Assembly (NCBI GenBank): GCA_964468805.1
Contig: CAYXWM010000096.1
Location: forward strand, 1-5,944
From: CAYXWM01 sp964468805
GTDB lineage: Bacteria; Bacillota; Clostridia; Lachnospirales; WRBF01
Length of the DNA: 5,944 nucleotides
Direction: 5' to 3'
Shown here: positions 1-5,412 of the stretch, in pieces
Layout of the letters: each line of letters begins with the position of its first letter
How positions within the stretch are numbered: position 1 is the first letter of the stretch
Notes under the pieces: model-generated
The model's input: the letters and a program-made list of their open reading frames with translations, nothing else
Told to the model about the DNA's origin: nothing
Database searches by the model: none
Position numbers and translations under genes: made by a program

Positions 1-137
1 GAAATTAAGTATAAATCCAAATAAATCACAATAATTATTACGTAATGTATACAACCCATGGCAACCGGCTGAATAAATAAGCTTCTCAACATTTATCAGG
101 TTAACCAATTATGTACTATATAAAATATCGTTAAATT

Positions 138-166
138 ATTATATAATTCTTACAAAGTTTTGTCAA
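138..166 (-). promoter_or_regulatory. Consensus sigma-A promoter, leftward
   Basis: On the minus strand a perfect TTGACA (166 down to 161) is followed after exactly 17 bases by a perfect TATAAT (143 down to 138). Transcription would start near 131 and run out of the left edge. A frame opens at minus-strand ATG 92-90 and stays open to the edge (about 30 codons, beginning MLRSLFIQPV), but it has no clear ribosome binding site, so the gene served is not identified. Confidence 0.7.
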
Positions 167-173
167 AAGAATT

Positions 174-185
174 TGTTTTAAAACA
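174..185. repeat. 12-base palindrome TGTTTTAAAACA
   Basis: This is a perfect palindrome 8 bases upstream of the -35 box of the leftward promoter. The position fits an operator or activator site, but short AT-rich palindromes are common by chance in such DNA. Confidence 0.3.
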
Positions 186-532
186 GCGGCGTAAGATACT
201 GTTAATAGCATTTGCCGGATATTGTTAACTATTTTCTTGTGAACTGTCAAAATAATTTATTAATTTTAATTTTAAAACATCTTTTTCGGCTTTTGCTATA
301 AAAAGCGAATTTTATCGAAAACAAGTTGTAATTTTTTTAATCCAACTCACATTGTTTAGGATTAATATTTTATGCAAATTTTGTACAATCCTTAAAAAAT
401 TTTTTTAACAAATATACCTCAAAATATTCAAAAAACAAGGAAAATAACAAGATAGCATATTATTCCCGGAGCAAAATAAAATAAAATTAACAGTATTTTT
501 AATGAATCTTAACAGACTGCCCCTTGCTTTGA

Positions 533-548
533 CTTGCCTATTGGCAAG
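533..548. promoter_or_regulatory. Inverted repeat over the -35 box, possible operator
   Basis: CTTGCC-TATT-GGCAAG is a perfect 6-base inverted repeat with a 4-base centre. It covers the -35 box and the start of the spacer of the rightward promoter, where a dimeric repressor would block RNA polymerase. No known regulator is recognised from the motif. Confidence 0.35.
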
Positions 549-563
549 CTATTGTGTTATAAT
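534..563 (+). promoter_or_regulatory. Extended -10 promoter, rightward
   Basis: TATAAT at 558-563 is preceded by TGT at 555-557, giving the extended -10 form TGnTATAAT. A -35-like TTGCCT (534-539) lies 18 bases upstream. Transcription would start near 570, some 450 bases before the glycosyltransferase start codon. It could therefore make either a long 5' leader for that gene or a separate small RNA. Confidence 0.55.
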
Positions 564-591
564 ATAAATTAACGTGAGTTGAAGTAAGACA

Positions 592-706
592 ACAATGTGG
601 AAAGATATTTTAATTAAAGTAATTTCCTCAGAAATTAATTAAAAAATTAAAATTCGCAGCCGGGCAGCTGCGGCTTACGCCTTTGAGCTTAAGCTCTTAA
701 CATTGT
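592..706 (+). ncRNA. Candidate structured RNA or leader element
   Basis: The segment begins about 20 bases after the predicted transcription start. ACAATGT (592-598) can pair with ACATTGT (700-706), enclosing three hairpins. These are an AT-rich one at 608-644 (TTTTAATT, 5-base bulge, AATTTC-CTCA-GAAATT, AATTAAAA), a GC-rich one at 655-672 (CGCAGC-CGGGCA-GCTGCG), and GAGC-TTAA-GCTC at 685-696. The 655-680 patch is sharply GC-rich inside very AT-rich DNA, a common mark of structured RNA in such genomes. It matches no riboswitch, T-box or housekeeping RNA that I recognise. The structure was drawn by eye, without an energy calculation or covariation. Confidence 0.3.
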
Positions 707-780
707 AATTTAGCTTATTCATATACTTCATTCTGCAACTTTTACAGAAATTTGCTCACTGCATCAATGAACAGACCGTA

Positions 781-800
781 AAAGCCCATTTTTTGGGTTT
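781..800 (+). terminator. Weak hairpin, possible terminator of the upstream RNA
   Basis: AAGCCCA (782-788) pairs with TGGGTTT (794-800) around a T-rich loop, with one G-T wobble. The T-run after the stem is short, so termination would be weak. If it works, the transcript starting near 570 would be about 230 nucleotides long. Confidence 0.25.
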
Positions 801-1005
801 AAAACCATGTTTTAGACATTTTTGACTGATTATTATGTTTTATATTGTGCATATTAGGCAAAAATATGTAATGGTATGAAACTCGGAGTAATTTTGATTT
901 CTCTGTAACAATTATTTATATCTTAAAATGGTTTTACCGGGCAATCTTTAACATGTTGGAACCGGCTTTCAATTGTGTTAACCAATTACTCTAATTTCAT
1001 TTGAC

Positions 1006-1012
1006 AAGGTGG
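1006..1012 (+). promoter_or_regulatory. Ribosome binding site deciding the GTG 1021 start
   Basis: AAGGTGG lies 8 bases before GTG 1021. The alternative in-frame GTG at 1009 sits inside this site and has nothing comparable upstream, so 1021 is preferred. Confidence 0.7.
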
Positions 1013-1020
1013 TATTACGT

Positions 1021-2079
1021 GTGATAACGATAAATATGATGTCTTCTGCAACCAAGGTAAAAAGTCAAGGCGTCGGCTCTGCTTTTATGGAGCATTTCGC
1101 TTTAATGAAAAAACTAGACAAGAGTTTTGAGGTTTTGTATAACCATAAAAAGAAAAAAAAGCAATGTGACATTGTCCATTACCACACCATAGACCCCGCT
1201 CACTATCTTAAAGTGATGATGGAACGCAAAAAAACCGTTTCCGTAGCCTCGGTACATTTCTTGCCTGAGACTTTGGAAAAAAGCATCCAGCTTCCTTGGT
1301 TATTTAAAAAGGTTCTTTACAAATATCTTATACATTTTTACAAAGCTATGGACAACCTTGTTGTTGTAAACCCGGTTTTTATCGATAAACTGGAAATGTA
1401 CGGCGTAGACCCCTATAAGGTCAAATATATTCCCAACTTCGTTTCTTTTAAAAATTTCTACCCTCTGTCCGAAGACGAAAAAATTAAAGAGCGTGAAGCT
1501 TTGGGTATAGACAAAGATAAATTTGTTGTTTTGTCTGTTGGGCAAATGCAGACTCGTAAAGGAATCTTTGACTTTTTTGAACTGGCAAAAACCATGCCCC
1601 ATGTTCAATTTATGTGGGCCGGAGATTTCAGCTTTAAGTTTATAAGTGACGGTTATAATGAAATAAAAGAAGCCATAAACAATCTGCCGTCAAATGTTTT
1701 GCTTTTGGGTAACGTTCCAAGGGAGCGTATGAATATAGTATATAATACAGCCAATGTGATGCTACTGCCGTCCTTTGACGAATTATTCCCTATGGCAATT
1801 TTGGAAGCCATGAATTGCAACATTCCCATACTTTTGCGTGATTTGGATATTTATCCGCCCATACTTTTCGATTTCTATGCAAAAGGTAAAAATATCAATG
1901 AATTTAAAGACGTAATTAATCAAATGATAAATGACAAAGATTATTATACCCAATGTTGCGACGGAAGTCACAGAGGATGTGAATTTTATTCCGAGGAAAA
2001 TGTTGCCAATCTATGGGTTCAGTATTATCGCAATCTGAAAGATGTTTCGGAAAACAAAGTTCTTTCGAAAAGTAAATAA
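1021..2079 (+). CDS. GT4 glycosyltransferase, diglycosyl-diacylglycerol synthase type
   Basis: This is a 352-residue family GT4 (GT-B fold) enzyme. It probably adds a second sugar from a UDP-sugar to monoglycosyl-diacylglycerol on the inner face of the membrane, giving the diglycosyl lipid used as a bilayer component or lipoteichoic acid anchor. The N-terminus, ITINMMSSATKVKSQGVGSA, matches from memory the opening of the Acholeplasma DGS / pneumococcal CpoA group rather than the monoglycosyl synthases. HYHTIDP (near 54-60) and VHFLPET (near 78-84) also fit. In the C-terminal domain QTRKG (177-181) supplies the Arg/Lys of the phosphate site, and ELFPMAILE (254-262) is the E-x7-E nucleotide-sugar motif. 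No transmembrane segment is evident, as expected for a peripheral membrane enzyme. The enzyme adding the first sugar is not in the window. The donor sugar and linkage cannot be read from sequence. Confidence 0.85.
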   Translation: MITINMMSSATKVKSQGVGSAFMEHFALMKKLDKSFEVLYNHKKKKKQCDIVHYHTIDPAHYLKVMMERKKTVSVASVHFLPETLEKSIQLPWLFKKVLYKYLIHFYKAMDNLVVVNPVFIDKLEMYGVDPYKVKYIPNFVSFKNFYPLSEDEKIKEREALGIDKDKFVVLSVGQMQTRKGIFDFFELAKTMPHVQFMWAGDFSFKFISDGYNEIKEAINNLPSNVLLLGNVPRERMNIVYNTANVMLLPSFDELFPMAILEAMNCNIPILLRDLDIYPPILFDFYAKGKNINEFKDVINQMINDKDYYTQCCDGSHRGCEFYSEENVANLWVQYYRNLKDVSENKVLSKSK

Positions 2080-2150
2080 TTAACTTTTTATATTTTCACC
2101 ACAATTATTAATTTCACTCAAAATATTCTGCTTTTTCAACAGTGGTGTGT

Positions 2151-2180
2151 TTTGGGGGCAATCAGTCCCCCAAAGTTTTT
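2151..2180 (+). terminator. Intrinsic terminator or attenuator
   Basis: TTTGGGGG (2151-2158) pairs perfectly with CCCCCAAA (2167-2174) around an 8-base loop, followed by GTTTTT. It lies 71 bases after the glycosyltransferase stop and about 50 bases before the flippase-like gene. No good promoter is seen between the hairpin and that gene, so partial readthrough (attenuation) is possible. Confidence 0.75.
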
Positions 2181-2211
2181 GCGATTTGATTCTATTTAAT
2201 TTATGCAGAAT

Positions 2212-2220
2212 GAGAAAGGG
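2212..2220 (+). promoter_or_regulatory. Ribosome binding site deciding the GTG 2228 start
   Basis: GAGAAAGGG ends 7 bases before GTG 2228. The frame is open further upstream, to GTG 2147 and ATG 2210. The 2147 start would translate through the terminator stem, and neither start has a ribosome binding site. Confidence 0.65.
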
Positions 2221-2227
2221 CAGTAAA

Positions 2228-3271
2228 GTGAAAAAGTATCGGTTTAATATAATTTTTTGCTTAGCTTCAATATTAATCTTAGTCGTTTACATTTTAATGA
2301 TAGACGCATCAGAAGATAAATTCACCTGGCTTCTTCAAAACTTGCATTTCGGCTGGATATTATTCGGTATAGGTTGTTTACTGGCGTATTTATGGTTGGA
2401 CAGTTTTATCCTACATATCTTTATCAAGAAAATGCACCGGCAACAGACCTTTGTTCGTTCAGCTAGGGTTACTTTAATAGGTCAGTACTTTAATTGTATC
2501 ACTCCTTTTGCCAGCGGCGGTCAACCCATGCAGGCCTATGCTCTTTGTACTGACGGTATTCCTCTCAGTATTGCAAGCACCGCTTTGTTATCTAAATTTA
2601 TTATTTTTCAAGCTGCCCTGGTTATTTTGACCCTATTTTGTCTTATAGTTAAATATAATTTTTTTGTTACCGAAATCAGCTCATTTGTTATGACTGCTAT
2701 AATCGGCTTCGCAGTTAACTTTTTTGTGCTTTTTCTGTTGATATCAGTAGGAATATTTCCCGCTTTTACGAAGAAATTAATGTTTTTTTTCATCAGGTGC
2801 ATAAAAAAATTTAAGCTTACCAAATTCATTAAACGCGACCTTGATAATGTAGATGATTTGATACTTAAAATTAACGAATTTCATGCGGAATTTCAATATG
2901 TACGCAAAAATGTGGCTCTGGGTTTGTATTCCGGGCTGTTGTCCCTCATTCAGTTGATTTTCTTTTTTCTGATACCATATGCAATATACCGTAGTCTGGG
3001 TCTGTATTCCGACGATATTCTCTCCATAATTTCAGGTGCGGCATTTGTAATGTTAATTTCCGCGTTTATACCCATTCCGGGTACTGTTGGGGTATCGGAG
3101 GGCAGTTTCTATTTATTGTTTAACTTATTTTTCCAAAATCATGTTATTTCGTTTGCTGTCTTAATATGGCGTTTAATTACCTTTGTTTTGCCCTTGATTT
3201 TCGGCGCGACCGCTGTTATGATGAAAGCAAAGAAAACAAAAAATATAGTTACCGACACCGGTCCGTTTTAA
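2228..3271 (+). CDS. Flippase-like LPG_synthase_TM (UPF0104) membrane protein
   Basis: This is a 347-residue integral membrane protein related to the transmembrane half of MprF (lysylphosphatidylglycerol synthase) but without the aminoacyl-transferase domain. Hydrophobic segments are seen near residues 6-25, 39-63, 116-140, 153-178, 231-254, 264-285 and 307-331. Two family signatures are present: GQYFNCITPFASGGQP (85-100), of the TPF..GG.P type, and PIPGTVGVSEGSF (282-294), of the P.PG..G..EG type. Stand-alone members are often found beside glycosyltransferases and are thought to move lipids or lipid-linked sugars across the membrane, but the substrate is rarely known. Following a glycolipid synthase, flipping of glycosyl-diacylglycerol or another lipid is a reasonable inference, not proof. 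The intervening terminator argues for at least partly separate expression. The start is GTG. Confidence 0.85.
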   Translation: MKKYRFNIIFCLASILILVVYILMIDASEDKFTWLLQNLHFGWILFGIGCLLAYLWLDSFILHIFIKKMHRQQTFVRSARVTLIGQYFNCITPFASGGQPMQAYALCTDGIPLSIASTALLSKFIIFQAALVILTLFCLIVKYNFFVTEISSFVMTAIIGFAVNFFVLFLLISVGIFPAFTKKLMFFFIRCIKKFKLTKFIKRDLDNVDDLILKINEFHAEFQYVRKNVALGLYSGLLSLIQLIFFFLIPYAIYRSLGLYSDDILSIISGAAFVMLISAFIPIPGTVGVSEGSFYLLFNLFFQNHVISFAVLIWRLITFVLPLIFGATAVMMKAKKTKNIVTDTGPF

Positions 3272-3325
3272 TAAAATTGTTAATAATCGGGAGCCTGATA
3301 TCCTGTAACTGAAAGTGTGTTGATT

Positions 3326-3360
3326 AAGTGCATTTTGCATTGAGTTAATGCACTTTTATT
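3326..3360 (+). terminator. Intrinsic terminator after the flippase-like gene
   Basis: AAGTGCATT (3326-3334) pairs perfectly with AATGCACTT (3347-3355) around a 12-base loop, followed by a T-rich tail (TTATTTT). It lies 54 bases after the stop codon and ends the lipid/membrane gene group before recU. Confidence 0.8.
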
Positions 3361-3385
3361 TTCGGTATGAGGGTCTTTTTTTGTA

Positions 3386-3391
3386 TATAAT
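3386..3391 (+). promoter_or_regulatory. Possible -10 box for recU
   Basis: A perfect TATAAT lies 24 bases upstream of the recU start, in the gap after a terminator where a promoter is expected. No good -35 is found at 16-19 bases. The predicted start near 3398 would place the ribosome binding site at the very 5' end of the message, so this is only a candidate. Confidence 0.35.
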
Positions 3392-3415
3392 AAAATAAAA
3401 GGGGAATACTAGCAG

Positions 3416-3949
3416 ATGGCTTACAGACAGAGCCAAGGGCTCCGAGGAAGTACCTTTGAAGAAATGATAAACTTAACAAACGAATCTTACAGACACCACG
3501 GCTTGGCTTTGGTACAAAAAGTTCCAACTGCCATTACCCCGGTCAAGCTGAATCCCGAAAACCGAACTATTTCATTAGCATATTTCTCGCAAAAAAGCAC
3601 CGTGGACTACATAGGGGTAGCTCAAGGCATACCTATTTGCTTTGATGCCAAAGAAATAAGCGGAAGCCGATTACCGCTTAAAAATATTCATAAACATCAG
3701 ATTGAATTTATGAAAGATTTTCAGTCCCATAAAGGAATAGCCTTTTTACTTGTCTCTTTTTACGAATATAACCGTATTTTTTTTCTTCCTTTTACAGACT
3801 TAATTTCTTTTGTTAACGATTCGGAAAAAGGCGGAAAAAAATCCATTCCGTATTCGGCTTTTGAGGACAAGTATGCGGTTTCCTCCGAAAACGGATTTTT
3901 GGTTCATTATTTGGTTTGTATAAATACATACTTAAGTAATGTAAATTAA
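3416..3949 (+). CDS. recU: Holliday junction resolvase RecU
   Basis: RecU is a homodimeric nuclease that cuts four-way DNA junctions during recombinational repair and chromosome segregation, working with RuvAB and RecA. The 177 residues follow the family closely. RGSTFEEMINLTNESY (10-25) is the N-terminal core, STVDYIGVAQG (61-71) carries the first catalytic Asp (D64), ICFDAKE (74-80) is the PD-(D/E)xK core with D77 and K79, and KNIHKHQIEFMKDF (89-102) is the conserved helix. Bacillus subtilis RecU has Glu where this protein has D77, an exchange allowed in the superfamily. It is shorter than the roughly 206-residue Bacillus protein, mainly because it lacks the N-terminal tail. The ribosome binding site AAAAGGGG lies 11 bases before ATG. 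The usual partner in Bacillus, a class A penicillin-binding protein gene, is absent. The GH26-like lipoprotein gene follows 58 bases later and may be co-transcribed. Confidence 0.95.
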   Translation: MAYRQSQGLRGSTFEEMINLTNESYRHHGLALVQKVPTAITPVKLNPENRTISLAYFSQKSTVDYIGVAQGIPICFDAKEISGSRLPLKNIHKHQIEFMKDFQSHKGIAFLLVSFYEYNRIFFLPFTDLISFVNDSEKGGKKSIPYSAFEDKYAVSSENGFLVHYLVCINTYLSNVN

Positions 3950-4007
3950 GAGAATTGTGTAAAATAAGCTTTATAAAATCGCTTGCGGGGGAGAAAGGAA
4001 AAGAACA

Positions 4008-5279
4008 GTGAAATTTATAAGTATAATTTCTATATGTTGTGCCCTGGGTTTACTGTCCGGATGCAGTTATGATATACCTGTGCAACAACAACCGGAAACC
4101 TTGGAAATTACCCCTGTAAGTGCTTCGGTATCAAAATTTGAGAATCTGCCTCAATACTCTCTGTATGTGGAGAAGCGAGGAAATACTTTGTCTCTTTACG
4201 AACCCAAGGCAGGTTGTTATCTTGGTGCCGGAATTTTGTTTAACAAAATTGTTGACAGAGATATAGAAACTTTCGAAAAATTGACCGGAAAAAGTCACGC
4301 CATATATCACTATCCTTTGGAGTATAACGAGGAATTTCCGTTAAATTGGATTTTAAGCTGTATTTCACAACTGAAAACCCCACTGATTGAGCTAAGGCTT
4401 CCTCAAGAACCCGATTTTGACCCTGTTTATATAGAAAACTTGGCAAAACAATTCGGTGATTTTTACATTCCCGTCTTTATACAGATTACTGCCGACAGAA
4501 ATTACGGTTCGGAAAATTTTTTAAATTATTATAAAGCAGTTCGTGCTGCCTTCTCAACCTATGCTGAAAATTGTGCCTTTGTATGGTCTGTTTCCGCCGG
4601 TGATTTACCTGATTACCAATCTTTTTACCCGGGCGATAGATATGTGGACTGGATAGGGTTGGATTTGCTCTTAAAATCGGAAAGCGAAGAAGATAATCTC
4701 TCAAATGCCATAAACTGTTTTTACTACAGTTTCCAAAACAAAAAACCCTTAATGATTACAAAATTAGGAATAAGTCATCTCAGTTCAGATAATTACATCT
4801 ACCGAACAACCGAGGCGGCAGAATTAATAGAAACCGTCTACAAAAAAATTCTAACAGCCTACCCGGAAATCAAGGCCCTGTGCTACATGGACTATAACAG
4901 CATTCTCTTTTCAGGCAATGAAAATTATACCGTAACCGACGAGGAAAGCCTGTTATCAGCGTATTCCGGGGGTATCTCACAAAGCAATTATTTATCGGAG
5001 GTAGACATGCTATCAGCCGGAGATAACATTATTAAATATAATTTATCACCCTTTCCCGCTTATTTTAAAAACGATAAAATCTATATTCATGAAAATTCGG
5101 TTCTGTATAATTTAAATTATTTTGATAATGATTTATTCAGTGAAAGTATAATTATAAATAACCAAAAATTTTATATTTTTGATATTTTTAACAATACAAT
5201 TTTAAATGTTAATGTAAATGAAAATAACAAGTCGCTAACGGTTAATTTAAAAAAGGAATATCAAAACGACAGTGCGTAA
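4008..5279 (+). CDS. Lipoprotein with GH26-like domain, probably catalytically inactive
   Basis: This 423-residue protein is secreted and lipid-anchored. A lysine-containing hydrophobic signal ends in the lipobox LSGC with C19 as the lipidated residue. Residues about 69-300 resemble glycoside hydrolase family 26 (beta-mannanase-type TIM barrel): GCYLGAG (69-75), FEKLTGKSHAIYHY (89-102), FVWSVSAGD (191-199), and especially YPGDRYVDWIGLD (207-219), a strong family signature. The expected acid/base motif (R-F-x-H-E-M-N) aligns with QITADRN (159-165), giving Asp163 for Glu, and the expected nucleophile in the KP...E-G strand is Lys252 (KPLMITKLG, 246-254). Both catalytic glutamates thus seem lost, suggesting a binding or scaffold role at the cell surface. 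Residues 330-423 form a separate Asn/Ile/Tyr-rich tail of unknown type. GTG start, with AAAGGA 8 bases upstream. Placement in GH26 is from motif recognition only. Confidence 0.8.
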   Translation: MKFISIISICCALGLLSGCSYDIPVQQQPETLEITPVSASVSKFENLPQYSLYVEKRGNTLSLYEPKAGCYLGAGILFNKIVDRDIETFEKLTGKSHAIYHYPLEYNEEFPLNWILSCISQLKTPLIELRLPQEPDFDPVYIENLAKQFGDFYIPVFIQITADRNYGSENFLNYYKAVRAAFSTYAENCAFVWSVSAGDLPDYQSFYPGDRYVDWIGLDLLLKSESEEDNLSNAINCFYYSFQNKKPLMITKLGISHLSSDNYIYRTTEAAELIETVYKKILTAYPEIKALCYMDYNSILFSGNENYTVTDEESLLSAYSGGISQSNYLSEVDMLSAGDNIIKYNLSPFPAYFKNDKIYIHENSVLYNLNYFDNDLFSESIIINNQKFYIFDIFNNTILNVNVNENNKSLTVNLKKEYQNDSA

Positions 5280-5300
5280 TTCCGCTGTCGTTTTGATATT
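5257..5300 (+). terminator. Long terminator hairpin overlapping the lipoprotein stop codon
   Basis: The 16 bases 5257-5272 are perfectly complementary to 5285-5300, around a 12-base loop. The core is AAAACGACAG paired with CTGTCGTTTT, so each strand has its T-run inside the outer stem and the hairpin could terminate in both directions. The left arm encodes the last codons of the lipoprotein and the stop codon lies in the loop. Confidence 0.75.
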
Positions 5301-5318
5301 TGATTCAAATATTACCTG

Positions 5319-5347
5319 TGTACTTTTAATCGGGCTTGATGTATAAT
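5319..5347 (+). promoter_or_regulatory. Possible promoter of the zinc-ribbon gene
   Basis: A perfect TATAAT at 5342-5347 has a weak -35 (TGTACT, 5319-5324) at 17 bases. It lies between the preceding terminator and the gene and would give a leader of about 59 bases. Confidence 0.4.
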
Positions 5348-5400
5348 CTTTTTAACGCAAAGTTCTTAATATTATTTTTAATTTTACTTTCGAAACTATG

Positions 5401-5407
5401 GGGGAGG
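5401..5407 (+). promoter_or_regulatory. Ribosome binding site deciding the ATG 5413 start
   Basis: GGGGAGG lies 5 bases before ATG 5413. The in-frame ATG at 5398 directly abuts this site and has no ribosome binding site of its own. Confidence 0.75.
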
Positions 5408-5412
5408 TTTCT

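Larger units (their letters stand above)
1..1020. other. Gene-free AT-rich region, about 1 kb
   Basis: No reading frame of convincing length, start signal or protein character is seen on either strand here, which is unusually long for a bacterial intergenic region. It contains a consensus promoter pointing left (138-166), a promoter pointing right (534-563), a 12-base palindrome at 174-185, a bulged hairpin at 285-309 (TTCG-G-CTTTT against AAAAGCGAA), and a GC-rich, hairpin-rich island (about 592-706). A further hairpin lies at 781-800, and nothing clear was found between about 805 and 1000. It separates a presumed leftward gene outside the window from the rightward glycosyltransferase gene. 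Confidence 0.75.

Noticed and set aside
285..309. Bulged hairpin as a terminator or regulatory RNA
   Set aside because: It is AT-rich, contains a bulge and has no connected gene or promoter. It could easily be chance in this composition.
643..672. Hairpin 655-672 read on the minus strand, followed by AATTTTAATTTTTT, as a terminator
   Set aside because: The T-run is interrupted and not adjacent to the stem, and no minus-strand gene or promoter was found between 700 and 1020 that it could end. Not excluded if an antisense RNA exists.
1001..1006. TTGACA as a -35 box for the glycosyltransferase gene
   Set aside because: No acceptable -10 box lies 16-19 bases downstream, and that position would fall inside the coding sequence.
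1009..1020. GTG at 1009 as start of the glycosyltransferase gene
   Set aside because: It lies inside the AAGGTGG ribosome binding site that serves GTG 1021, and family members begin close to the ITINM segment.
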